Positions 1 through 10,352 of a DNA stretch of 64,000 nt are shown here, one piece after another (position 1 is the first letter of the stretch; the number at the start of each line of letters is the position of its first letter). Where the stretch lies: contig CM069607.1 of NCBI GenBank assembly GCA_035771175.1, positions 14,082,001 to 14,146,000 on the forward strand. Reading direction: 5' to 3'. This DNA comes from Paratinospora sagittata (lineage: Eukaryota > Streptophyta > Magnoliopsida > Ranunculales > Menispermaceae). Position numbers and translations under genes: made by a program. The notes beneath the pieces were generated by a model. The model searched no databases and had not been told where the DNA came from. It worked only from the letters and a program-made list of their open reading frames with translations.

Positions 1-1543
1 AGGTACTGTGGGTCGTGACAAAGTGGCTCAAGGAGGGCGATGCAAATACTGGGTTTTTCCATTGATTTATTAACAATAGAACAAGGAAAAATTCCATCTC
101 AAAAATCGAAAAGGACAAATGGAACACTTGTTTCTTTGGAGGGGAGCGTCATTAGTGAGATTGTGGCTTCTTTGAAATGTTATATGATTCACCCCCTTCA
201 CAGGCTATGAGAGTAGATGGCCTAGAATGGGACCCTCCCAGTATAGATGATTCTGATATGCCTGAAAGATACTTTGAAGAGGAAGAACTACGGGCAGTAA
301 TCTTTGATAGTGATGGGGACAAGATACTGGGGCCAAATGGATTCACCATGGCTTTTTACCAGAAGAATTGAGAGTGTCTGAAAGGTGATCTCATGAATGT
401 ACTCAGTGATTTCTATCAACACGACATCATGAACATTAAGACAAATGAGACTTACATTTGTCTCATCCCAGAGAAGTTAAACTCATGGAAAGTTTCTGAC
501 TTAGACCTATTTGTCTACTTACGAGCATCTGTAAGATCATCGCAAAAATATTGTCCCTTAGATTAAGGTTTGTATTGCATAAAATCATATTGGATAAAGA
601 ATCAACTTTTAAACATGGGAGATAGATCTTGGATGCCATACTGATTGCAAATGAAGCATTGGAAGAATATAGGCAAAGAAAGTTACTAGAGGTAGTGTTC
701 AAAGTTGATTTTGCCAAAGCCTATGACCCGGTGGATTTTGATTTCCTTGATTACGTCATGCAAAAGAAAGGAATGGGAAGCAGATGGAGACGATGGATTA
801 ATGGATGCTTAAGATCTGTGACTTATTCAGTGATGGTTAATGGCCGACCCATAGGCAAATTCCTTGGGAAAAGAGGCTTGCGGCAAGGAGATCTTCTTTC
901 CCATTCCTTTTCACTTTAGTGGCGAATGTCTTAAGCAGAATAATGGGAAGGGCATGTGATTGTTCTATAGTTAAAGGCTTCAAGGTTGGGATGGATCAAG
1001 TGGAGATTTCACAATTACAGTATGCGGATGACACACTTGTTCTTTTGCATGGTGAGAAGGTGAACATAATGGCTTCAATCAATGTTCGACAGTGTTTTCG
1101 TCAATTGTCAGGCAAGAAGATTAATATGGGAAAAAGTCAGTGGGTTAGGATTGGGATTGCTGTTGAGGTTCTCATTAGGATGGCTAGCAAAATTGGTTGT
1201 TCGATTGAACGTTGGCCTTTGAATTATCTTGGTTTTCCGTTGGGTGGCAACCCTTTGGAAAAATGATTTTGGGTCATTGTGCTAGCAAAAGTGTTAAAGC
1301 GATTGGATGGGTGAAAAGTGTGTTTTTTCTCAAAAAGGGGAAGGTTGACACTTTTAAGATCAGTTTTATCGGCCCTTCCTACCTCTTTTCTATCGGTCTT
1401 CAAGATACCCACTAGAATAGCAAAAGAAATAGAGAAGCAGATGAGATCCTTCTTATGGAAAGGAGTCGATAGAGGGCAATTGTCATTTGGTGAACTGGAA
1501 GGTGGTATAGTTACCTATTCACAAAGTAGGCCTGGGGATTGTT
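1..1543 (+). pseudogene. LINE ORF2 fragment: reverse transcriptase region
   Basis: Remnant of an L1-type ORF2. Reading left to right and changing frame where needed, one sees the pre-RT segment (KWLKEGDANTGFFH), the EEEELRAVIFDSDGDKILGP segment near 280-330, the FKVDFAKAYD block near 700-730, GLRQGDLLS near 875-900 and the catalytic YADD motif near 1021-1032. These are the ordered blocks of a non-LTR reverse transcriptase. At least three frame changes or stops interrupt it (for example at 371, about 910-920 and 1266), so it cannot encode active enzyme. The end at 1543 is the target duplication of the inserted gypsy element. Confidence 0.88.
1539..1543. repeat. Target site duplication TTGTT, left copy
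   Basis: TTGTT directly precedes the 5' LTR and is repeated at 11709-11713 directly after the 3' LTR. One copy restores the LINE reading frame. Confidence 0.9.
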
Positions 1544-1623
1544 TGTAATACCTTAGGTTTTGCACACACAAAAAAAAAAAATTTGTTCGGGCACCCGCCC
1601 GAACGTTCAGGTGCCAAATCCTC

Positions 1624-1630
1624 TATATAA
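1624..1630 (+). promoter_or_regulatory. TATA box of the 5' LTR
   Basis: CTCTATATAAG lies about 80 bp inside the LTR, in front of a pyrimidine-rich leader. The same motif is at 10415-10421 in the 3' LTR. It is the probable core promoter of the element. Confidence 0.65.
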
Positions 1631-2368
1631 GAAACCTTTCCCTTCCTCATTTCTCACTCTAAATTCACTCCTCTTGTGATTTTTCTTCTCCTTTCCACTC
1701 ATTCTGAGTTTTTAGTCTTTTGAGACTCTCTTTCGAGACTCTCTGTGCGGTGCAACACGGTTCTGTCCAGAGGAAAGCGCCAATTCAAAAAGGAATTCTT
1801 ATCTGAAGGTGGGGAACGAAACATAGGTTTGCGTGCCTTATAACTTTTATTAAAGTTTATATTCATTTATCATTATGTCTACTATTCATTTACACGACAT
1901 TATTGCGTATAATCTTCATACTATTACATTTATGTCGGTCTATTTGGAATTCAAGTATTACGCTATTGTTATGCCGGATTAGTAGTCATTCTGGCTCAAC
2001 TAGATTCAGTCTTGTCCTCAGTAACTTTAAATAGTGAACGGGAGGCAGCGTGCAACTCTAGATGATTGGTATTTAAGTAGACCTCGTGTCTCACCTCTCA
2101 ACTGGAGACTGATCAGGGTGGTCTTATTTGAAAGCTATCAGTTTATACAGTAATGCTGAATGTCCTAACCTTGCACTAGTGATACCGACCCTGATAAGGA
2201 TCACCAGACGTTGCTAAATCTTGTCTAAATGTTAAGTAAAGACCAGACCAGTTCATACAGACTAATTCATGAATTGGCATCATACATATCACCACCTAGG
2301 AACGTATGTGGTTTATGATTCATAGAATAGTTAGGAGTGATGCTCCCTATTTATTATATTTCTCTGGA

Positions 2369-2510
2369 GAGGGACGTACAATGAGAACCTGGCTAATTCT
2401 GGGAAAGGACATCTGTACGTGAATCCAGAGCATCGTTCCTGAGGAGGGACGTACAATGAGAACCCGGTTAGTCCTGGGAAGGGACATCTGTACCTGAACT
2501 AAGATGATGT
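2369..2510 (+). repeat. Tandem ~75-bp repeat inside the LTR
   Basis: Two imperfect copies of a unit starting GAGGGACGTACAATGAGAAC and continuing through GGACATCTGTAC. The second starts about 75 bp after the first. The same pair is present in the 3' LTR near 11149-11280, so the duplication predates this insertion. Confidence 0.8.
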
Positions 2511-2859
2511 ACAATCATCAAACCATGAAGTTTGCTTTATTAATTGTTATATTCACGAACTATTTTGCCCACTGAGCGTGTAGCTCACCCCGTTGTTATC
2601 TAATTTTTCACAGGAGATTAGGGTGGACTGGGTGCAGGTTTTTGGGCCCACATTTTGTACCCTTTGTATTATTCATTGGAGATTTTGGGAAAATGTTCCC
2701 TTAATTATTTCATGTACAAATATATTCTGAATTAAACAAAATCAGACTTGTACTTAACTATGCTTCCGCTGACTCTGTTATTATCGTTACAATGCATTCG
2801 CACCCCGTCCGCGAGTGTCCCGCCGATTTAGGCGCGTCCGGGCGGGGTGTGACATTTAA

Positions 2860-2872
2860 TGGTATCAGAGCA
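2860..2872 (+). other. Primer binding site (tRNA-iMet type)
   Basis: TGGTATCAGAGCA begins six bases after the 5' LTR. It is the usual complement of the 3' end of initiator methionine tRNA, which primes minus-strand synthesis in plant gypsy elements. Confidence 0.88.
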
Positions 2873-3249
2873 TACGGTCCATGGCCCGCCTAAGTCCACC
2901 AAATTAGGGGAAGAAATTATTTACTAGATATAAAATATCTCTAGAACTATATATATATGAATTATATATAGTTGAGATTTATATATATCTAGAAAACTAT
3001 ATAGTTTTTATATAGTTTAGATTTAAATATATATATATATAGTTATGATTTATGAAAACTATATATATAGTTATGATTGAATATATATATATATATCTAT
3101 GTATATATGAGATAGAAAATTTTGGATTAAATGATGACATAAACATTAAGAGAAAAATAGAAAATATTGTCCAACGGACAAAGCATAAATCTTAAAAATG
3201 TTAGAAATATATTGTGTCTTTCACAAATTTATTTTCCTTTTAGCAAAGA
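2873..3249 (+). other. AT-rich leader between PBS and the extra ORF
   Basis: No gene. The stretch near 2930-3110 is a degenerate run of TATATA/ATAGTTATGATT-like units. It ends in TTTTAGCAAAGA just before the ATG of the extra ORF, so it may act as its 5' leader. Confidence 0.6.
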
Positions 3250-4839
3250 ATGGCCTCAAGTGAAGGAGTGACTTCCGCTAGTAGGGAACCAATTCCCACT
3301 AGACTCAAGGAATTGTCCAAAAGGGAGGTTATGACTATGAGGAGTATCGACAACAGAGATCTCCGCCTCCGTCCGATCCTTCACGAAAAACTTGCAACAT
3401 TGGGGTGGTTGAACATAACAAAAGTTGAGGGTAAGATCTCTTACAACTTGATGAAATCCTTCTACGGAGCCATGAATTTCGTAAGACTTCAAGAAGATGG
3501 GATCAACCCTGTTTTGGAGACAACGGTCAAGGGAACGAATATTTCTATCAACGTCGAAATTATTGCGCGACTTATGGAGATTCCAATTGAAGATAGAATC
3601 ATTGATCCACACGAACTCCAGATAGTTGTAGAGATCGCAGAGTCCAACGAACAATTGTTCAATTCCCTCACCAAAGAGTCGTACACACAATCAACGTACA
3701 CCAACCTCCCAAACAACCTCCTTAAACCATCTCTTGCCGGCCTTGGAAAGATCGTATTCGGCAACATCTTGCCAGAAAGGGGGACTAGAGGCACTATGTC
3801 AAGGGCTCAACTTCTTCTGGTATACTGCATAGAGAAGAAAATTAAGGTCTCCCTACCTCACATCATCATCCAACAAATGTTGAGGGTGATTCAAAACCCT
3901 TTAAGAAAGGATCTCCTAGGCTACGAAGTCTTGATCATGAGGATATTATACGAGGCAAACATCAACACTTTTGATGAGTCTTCGAAGGAGATCACTGAGG
4001 CGGTTACAACATCTTCTATCTTCAAGACATATGTCACAAGTGGAGGGGTAAATGACGAGGAAGTATTCGACTTGACTTTTAATGGTGAAAGAATTAGAGA
4101 CGAAAAAGGACATTGTTACCGAAAAAGTCGACGCAAGATTCCTGTTAGGGATGTACCAAATAATGAGCCAAACCAGAACCATACGTCAAACCCAGCCTCG
4201 AATAATGATCCAATGGAGCACCTTTTCACTGAGGAATATTTATTTGCCGATCTAAATCAACCTCAACCAAATCAAGATAGACAAGAAGTTCCAGCAAATC
4301 TGCCTTCCTGGAACATGCCAGCACAAGGCAATACTATGCACCAAAAGTTTCCAACTCCTGAAGTACCATATCAGCCAGTTCCGCAAGTTCCTGTGAACCA
4401 ACAACAACAAAATTTTACTGCACCAAATTTCGGAAGACAGGATATCCCAATGAGCACATTGTTTCAAGACTTTTTAAATCAAGCATATCCAAATGTCCAA
4501 GGGGTTCCAGTTAGGGGATCCCCGTACAGTCAAAACAACTACCCAACACCTATGAGTCAACCATACGGTCAATACTTTCCACCAATGCCTACGGCCTACC
4601 CTCCACCTATGAGACAGTTGGCCCATCAACCATCGATGGGGCAATCGACTAACACATCCGAACAGTTAAATGTGATCGTAACTAGCATTGCTCGAATAGA
4701 GGAGACTCAAAGTGAATTGTTAACACGTATGCGAAACGTCGAAGAGCAACAAGCAAATTCTCAACCTTCTTTTAGCAGTTTTTCTGTACCTAGCAGGAGG
4801 TCTAGAAAGAGCAATAGTAGGCAGGAAAACCAGGAATGA
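3250..4839 (+). CDS. Intact extra ORF upstream of gag (plant retrotransposon-associated protein, Transposase_32-like)
   Basis: An uninterrupted 529-codon ORF with a real ATG, on the sense strand between the PBS and gag. It is not Gag: it has no CCHC knuckle and no retrotrans_gag motif. The N-terminal ~240 residues are globular and follow the pattern of the plant family often labelled putative plant transposon protein (PF20167). The cues are a GW pair near residue 52, a KSFYGAM segment near 70, VKGTNISINVEIIARL near 95-110, then ILPERGTRGTMSRAQLLL and KKIKVSLPHIII near 175-210. From about residue 290 it is rich in Pro, Gln and Asn and likely disordered, with a short coiled-coil-like segment near 475-500 and a basic tail (SRRSRKS). 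Its role is unknown. The family call is from memory of the pattern. It is striking that this ORF is open while gag-pol in the same element is not. Confidence 0.8.
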   Translation: MASSEGVTSASREPIPTRLKELSKREVMTMRSIDNRDLRLRPILHEKLATLGWLNITKVEGKISYNLMKSFYGAMNFVRLQEDGINPVLETTVKGTNISINVEIIARLMEIPIEDRIIDPHELQIVVEIAESNEQLFNSLTKESYTQSTYTNLPNNLLKPSLAGLGKIVFGNILPERGTRGTMSRAQLLLVYCIEKKIKVSLPHIIIQQMLRVIQNPLRKDLLGYEVLIMRILYEANINTFDESSKEITEAVTTSSIFKTYVTSGGVNDEEVFDLTFNGERIRDEKGHCYRKSRRKIPVRDVPNNEPNQNHTSNPASNNDPMEHLFTEEYLFADLNQPQPNQDRQEVPANLPSWNMPAQGNTMHQKFPTPEVPYQPVPQVPVNQQQQNFTAPNFGRQDIPMSTLFQDFLNQAYPNVQGVPVRGSPYSQNNYPTPMSQPYGQYFPPMPTAYPPPMRQLAHQPSMGQSTNTSEQLNVIVTSIARIEETQSELLTRMRNVEEQQANSQPSFSSFSVPSRRSRKSNSRQENQE

Positions 4840-5619
4840 ACACTGGCATTGTAAAATATTATTTTATATATGAATGAAATGTTTTGTTTAAGACTATCTT
4901 TGGTGGGGCCGACTTACAACCATTCTTTCTTTTGTATCACTAACTTTGGAGTGGTATGAGACACCACAAAATTGGAGGATACTAAATAAAATGTGGAAGT
5001 AAGAAAACCCACGACCTTGTATGAAAAGAAACATTTGGAGAAAGTTGCATTACTAACATTATCAATAAGTTTACACGGTATAGGACGAGTAAACTTGGAC
5101 GATACTATTAGTGAACTACGATTCAGCCAATGTTTTATAGAGACCGTATACAACTTAACTTGGTTGACACCCTTATTACCAAATTCATGTGGTATAGGAC
5201 ACACGAATTTGGATAATAATCGAAAAGACTAAACGAAAGAGTTTGAATACATAAGATTGCGATAGAACGTTAGATCAGGATATTTACCGAGGCAAATCTT
5301 AGAATTTTTATGACTCGTATGGATTTTCAATGAAATATATATGTATGTTCATAAAAAAAATCAGAACCAAAACATTTGAAATGCTTGCAAAGTTTTATAC
5401 TTATTATATAAACATTCTAACCTTGTTTTTTTTTACACCATGGCCAAACATACGAGGCACATAAGATTCTTTGATTCCTCAACAAAAACCTTACACTATA
5501 CTTACAAAAATAGGTGATTATTTTGCAGTACTCTCGAATTTGTTGCTGAGAATATCATAACATTATACTTGGCTACAGTTCCTAAATCATGGTTTTATTT
5601 TCTCCTTGCCAGTGAGAAA
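4840..5619 (+). other. Spacer between extra ORF and gag
   Basis: No convincing gene. It holds AT-rich DNA with two short similar blocks (GGTATAGGAC near 5075 and 5190). Near its end TGATTATTTTGCAG (5515-5528) looks like a 3' splice site about 90 bp before the gag ATG, which would allow a spliced gag message that skips the extra ORF. This is inference only. Confidence 0.45.
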
Positions 5620-6950
5620 ATGCAAACCAGGAAGAGAGGAAGGCCACGTACTGTCCGTCTAGCAGTGGAGGCACCTCCTGAGATTCAGAACCAGGAACCG
5701 CCACATCCGACGATAGCACATGCCACACCTGACACTGCTACCACGTCTGGGCAGGCAGTGCCACCCCAACCTACACCCTTTGCCATGCCTTCAAGTATGA
5801 AATTCTTCTTCGCCAAATTTATCGAGGCGATGAAAGTAACAGTTCAGACGGTCGTTCGTGAGACCGCGGCCAATCAGGTTGCCACTATGCAGGCACCTGT
5901 GAGATTTGGGTCGGAGACTCAAACCAACCAAATAACGAAGTACAAGAGGCTACAACCTCTTACTTTTGTTGGCACCATTGATGCTGAAGAGGTGCAGAAA
6001 TGGCTAGATAAGTCAAAGAAAGCTCTAGATGCAATGGGAATCGATGAGACTCGAAAGATTCCACTTGCGACCTACCAACTTATTGGTGGAGCAAATACAT
6101 GGTGGATAACTGTAAAAGAGGACTCAAGGGTCAACACAGCGGACATGACTTGGCAACAATTCGAGTCAATGTTTATTGATGAATACTGTCCCGGCGCAGT
6201 GAAGAGGCAGAAGCGCCAGGAGTTTGCCAAACTATACCAGGGCGACATGACAGTCAGGGAGTATGCTGGTAAGTTCAAAGAATTATCGGTCTACTCTCTC
6301 TCCACCATCTCAACGGAGCAAGATAAGACCGAGAAATTTTATAATGGCCTTCATCCTGACATTCGACAAGCCTTGTTGATCTTGAATCTCAAGATTTACA
6401 AGGAGGTCGTTGACAAGGCCATGAGCTTTGAGCAGGAGAAGATTGTGCAGGAGCAGAGACTGAATAGGGGAAAGCGGCCTGCAACGTTTTCCCAACAATG
6501 CTCGCAACAGGGCAACAAGAAGAAGCCCTACTATAATCAAAACCCAACCCTCCCAGCCCCTGTTAAGAATAATGAGGCCATGACACTTACGGCTGAACCA
6601 TCTAACCCTGGCCAATAGGGTTTTCGACATCATGGTCGCGAAGGCCGTCATAGCAGGGGTGGCCTTCGAAATGACAATGGCAGAGGTAGCGGTCAGCACC
6701 ACAATCGGCATGGCCAACAGAATCATCAGCAACGGAGGCTGACTTGTTACAACTGTGGCCAGCAAGGCCATGTAAGATATGCCTGTCCGCACCTTCAGCA
6801 ACCTATTCCTGTTGTTCTCGTCCAACAAACACCACCGGCTGCTAATGCCCAACCCAGGCAGAACCAGCAAAACCAGGGACAACGGAACCAGGGCAGAGCA
6901 TTTGCCATCGCTCAACAACCCCTCCCAGACAACAATGTAGTCGAAGGTAC
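5620..6950 (+). pseudogene. gag of gypsy element 1, one in-frame TAG
   Basis: Encodes the capsid/nucleocapsid part. The first in-frame ATG is at 5620 (MQTRKRGRPR); a longer open stretch upstream has no ATG. The retrotrans_gag domain lies near 5930-6400, with FVGTIDAEEVQKWLD, ANTWW and FIDEYCP visible. A basic Gly/Arg/His-rich linker follows, then a single zinc knuckle [14 protein letters not shown] (6745-6786). A TAG at 6616-6618 follows a glutamine codon and precedes the knuckle. Downstream codons stay in the same frame, so gag and pol were one long ORF and this stop is probably a CAG to TAG mutation. Confidence 0.88.
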
Positions 6951-9710
6951 ATTTACCTTGTTCAATACATTGGTGCATGTCTTGTTCGATTTGGGTGCTA
7001 CGCATTCGTTTATATCGTCTGCATTGGTAAGACATTTAGGGTTGCATCCTGAACCCACAGCACTCACACTCCATGTCACATCACCTTTAGGATTTGGTAC
7101 TAACGTAAAATTGCAGTGTTCTCAATGTGAACTTCGAATGTCAGAACAGATCATATATGCAGTTCTTTTTGTGATGGACATTGAAGACTTCGACATCATC
7201 CTCGGCATGGACTGGCTCGCACCACTGAATGTAAATATCGATTGTATGAAAAAGCAAGTTCAGTTAACCTTGCCCACGGGGGAGATTGTCAAGATTCAAG
7301 GAACAAGGAAATGGATACACAACTCGACTGCCGCACTTCTCAAGGCACAACTGCGAGCTCTATCCCTTGGTGATGACAATGAATCACCAGCATTATATCC
7401 TCCCGAAGTACTCGATGTCCCAGTAATATCTGAATTCCCAACAGTTTTTCTAAATGACTTTCCTGGTCTACCTCCGGTTAAGGAATTTGATTTTGAAATC
7501 AATCTCATACCTGCGACCAGGCCTATCTCAATTCCACCATACAAAATGTCAAATGTCGAGCTGGTCGAATTGGACAAACAACTGCAGGAATTAGAGAGTA
7601 ATGGCTTCATCAGAAAGATTTCATCACCCCGGGGTGCTCCAGTTCTGTTTGTTCGCAAAAAATATGGTTCGTTAAGATTTTGCATAAACTATCGCAAGCT
7701 CAATAACGTCACCATTAAGAACAAATACCAGTTGCCAAGGATCGATGACTTGTTCGACCAACTTAGAGATGCCAAATACTTCTCTAAGATTGATTTACGA
7801 TCCGGTTATCACCAACTCCGGATCTGAGAATCGGACATTACCAAAACGGCATTCAAAACTCGGTACGGTCACTACGAGTTCATGGTCATGCCATGAGGGT
7901 AATTACCCAACACATGACTTGGAACTTGCAGCTGTCGTATTTGCACTGAAGTTATGGCATCATTACCTATACGGTGAACGGTTTGAGGTCTTCTCGGATC
8001 ACAAGAGTCTTAAGTACATATACACTCAGAGATACCTAAACCTCTGCTAAAGACGATGGTTGAAATTCTTGAAAGATTATGACTTTCAACTCCAGTACCA
8101 TCCCGGTAAGGCCAATGTTGTTGCTGATGCCCTGAGTAGAAAATCTTATGTGGCTTGCACTCTTAACTTCGAAATGGGGAAGTTGGCTACAGAGATGGAG
8201 AATTTTAACCTACAACTGATCGAGGAGGGACCAAGATCATGACTTTCTCAATTGTCAGCCAACTCTGAGCTGGTTCGAAAGATTTCAGCAGCTCAAGCCA
8301 ACAACCCTATGTTAATGTAAAAACGCGAACTTCTACTCAGTGGACAGGACCTTCCTCGCTGGTCGGCCTCTGAAGACGGGGTCATTTTCTATAAAAAAAC
8401 GTCTCTATCTATCGAACGATCCTGAAGTTTGGAAAGAAGTGCTCACTGAGATGCATTGTTCGAGGTTCGCTATGCATCCTGGGGGTGACAAGATGTACAA
8501 GGATGTCAAGCGACAAATTTGGTTTTCTGGAATGAAGAAGGCGATTGCACACTTCGTTGCTCGATGTCTCGTTTGCCAGCAAGTTAAGGCAAAACGAAGA
8601 CTTCCCTCTGGACTTCTCCAGTCGTTACCTATCGGAGAATGGAAGTGGAAGGACATCGCAATGGATTTTGTTACGGCCTTGCCTCGAAATAATAAAGGGC
8701 AAGATGCTATCTGGGTTATCATTGACAGACTTACAAAGTCTGCACACTTCTTGCCAATAAAGTTCACTGATAACCCCGCCAAACTTGCCGAATTATATGA
8801 AAGAGAGATCGTACACCTCTATGGCATACCACTCACGATCGTCTCTGATCGAGACCCTCGATTCACATCAAAGTTTTGGCAAAGCTTCCAGAGTAGAATG
8901 GGCTTTAAGATCACCATGAGCACAGCCTTTCACCCTCAGACTGATGGGCAGTCAGAGCGTCTTATCCAAATTTTAGAAGACATGTTACAGTGTTGCATTT
9001 TGGACTTTAATGACGGATGGGCAAAGTATTTACATTTAGCTGAGTTTGCATACAACAACAGCTACCAAACTAGTATCGGCATGGCATCGTACGAGGCTCT
9101 CTATGGTCGGCCTTGCAGATCCTCAGTATGTTGGTTAGATATGGTAGATCGACCACAGTTGGGCCCTGAACTAGTTCGAGAGACTTCTGAGAAGATCACA
9201 CTAGTAAAGGAACGACTTCGTGTTGCACAAAGTCGACAGAAGAGCTATGCTGACAAGTGGAAGCAGCCTCTAGAATTTGATAAGAGGAACTTGGTTTTTC
9301 TAAAAGTTCAGCCCGCAAGAGGTGTCAAATGTTTTGGGATCAAAGGAAAGCTCTCCCCATGGTATATCGGTCCATTTCAGATCATTGAACGTATTAGCAA
9401 ACTTTCTTATTGTCTGTCTCTTCCATCATCCATGTCTAAAGTTCATGACGTTTTTCACGAATCCATGCTTTGAAAGTATCGTCCTGATCCTTTGCATATC
9501 ATCCCTCTAATCGAGGTTCGGGTTGAGGAAGGAAATAAGTATCAGGAGAGAGCGATACAGATTTTTGATAGAAAAACTCAAGAACTAAGGCGACGTAGCA
9601 TACCACTGGTGAAAGTGCTCTGGGATCACCACTGAATAAATGAGGCAACATGGGAATTAGAAGCAACAATTAAACAAAAACACCCTGAATTGTTTTCTAG
9701 TAATAACTGA
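6951..9710 (+). pseudogene. pol of gypsy element 1: protease, RT (deleted), RNase H, integrase, chromodomain-like tail
   Basis: In frame with gag. The protease shows [10 protein letters not shown] near 6988-7017 (usual [10 protein letters not shown], so Ser to Leu at the active-site triad). RT starts near 7420 with [14 protein letters not shown] and continues through [14 protein letters not shown], then a TGA at 7825-7827. Sequence runs on to EFMVMP and jumps near 7893 straight into the RNase H segment [16 protein letters not shown]. About 0.6 kb, including the YIDD catalytic block, is missing compared with the element at 33604-38314. A TAA (8048), a TGA (8240) and a frame change near 8300-8400 follow. 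Integrase (about 8450-9473) has the HHCC zinc finger (CLVCQQVKA) and the D,D-35-E blocks MDFVTALP, VSDRDPRF and FHPQTDGQSE. After a TGA at 9471 a chromodomain-like tail runs to 9710 with one more TGA. Confidence 0.9.
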
Positions 9711-9805
9711 TAATGTGGTACATGTACTATTTCACTTATCAATAAAATGATGAAACTTTGGTTACAAATACCTTAATACATGGTTTCACTTGAATAACTA
9801 CGCAG
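9711..9805 (+). other. Short spacer after pol
   Basis: AT-rich, no coding signal. It separates the end of the chromodomain-like tail from the small 3' ORF. Confidence 0.5.
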
Positions 9806-10318
9806 ATGTATGAAAATAACATTGATGGATATAGTGATGCACACAAGTAGTGGCCTCCTTGGCAATCAGTGGCAAATCCTCAAGGATCAGAGTCAAGTCA
9901 CAACTACTTCGCATCACCAACTCCATCACCACACAGACAACGATCCTTATCGCCAGAGCGTGAATTGCTTTTTCGGAACATTTTTGCTCAAAACAATCCC
10001 GTGCCCTCATCTTGGCAGGACCTTCTACAAAAATTGCCAGGCGGCCAGATTCGAGCAATAGCACGAAACAACATTCCACCGCTCAACCTACCTCCCCTCA
10101 AACGATGTAACCAGCGCCCTACACCACCATCTGTTAAGCAAAGGTTGGAATCTTCTAAGGACGAATCCGACTCCATTTGCTCTCCATTATTTCATGATGT
10201 CGAGGATTTCACCGACCATAGTACCATTCAAGGACCATACAGGCACTACCCTGAACTAGCAAACGATGACACCGATAGTGAATCTCAAGCAGATAACCAT
10301 CATGACTACTTGAACTGA
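9806..10318 (+). pseudogene. Small extra ORF between pol and the 3' LTR, one in-frame TAG
   Basis: An ATG at 9806 (MYENNIDGYSD) opens a frame that runs to a TGA at 10316-10318 with a single internal TAG at 9848-9850, about 170 codons in all. The predicted protein is hydrophilic: rich in Ser and Pro at first (SPTPSPHRQRSLSPE), basic in the middle, acidic at the end. It has no signal peptide, membrane segment or zinc knuckle, so it does not look like an envelope protein. I do not recognise it. It lies in sense orientation, 96 bp after pol and 34 bp before the LTR. A frame of this length with only one stop in such a decayed element suggests it was a real gene of the parent element. Confidence 0.5.
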
Positions 10319-10336
10319 TTTCGAGGGCGAAATCCT

Positions 10337-10352
10337 TTTAAGGGGGATAGAG
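10337..10352 (+). other. Polypurine tract of gypsy element 1
   Basis: TTAAGGGGGATAGAG lies directly before the 3' LTR start and is the expected primer for plus-strand synthesis. Confidence 0.8.

Larger units (their letters stand above)
1544..2854 (+). repeat. 5' LTR of gypsy element 1
   Basis: The LTR begins TGTAATACC and ends GGGGTGTGACA. By eye it closely matches 10353-11708. Differences include a segment of about 75 bp present in the 3' LTR (near 11304-11378) but missing here after position 2525, and a different short spacer before the TATA box. It contains a TATA box at 1624-1630, a tandem 75-bp repeat at 2369-2510 and the pyrimidine-rich CTCACCCCGTT motif shared with other Tekay-type LTRs in this window. 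Confidence 0.93.

Noticed and set aside
3256..3794. Minus-strand open frames over the extra ORF
   Set aside because: Antisense shadows of the 529-codon ORF with no recognisable domain.
6616..6618. TAG between gag and the zinc knuckle as a programmed readthrough stop
   Set aside because: It lies before the nucleocapsid knuckle, gypsy element 2 has no stop at that place (its TAG is elsewhere in gag), and other random stops occur in the same element. A point mutation is the simpler reading.
6310..7035. 241-codon open frame antisense to gag/protease of gypsy element 1
   Set aside because: It mirrors the codon usage of the sense gag-pol. It is hydrophobic and shows no domain, promoter or conservation argument.
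9869..10318. Shorter start at GTG for the 3' accessory ORF
   Set aside because: An in-frame ATG at 9806 with only one TAG in between is a better reading of the ancestral start.
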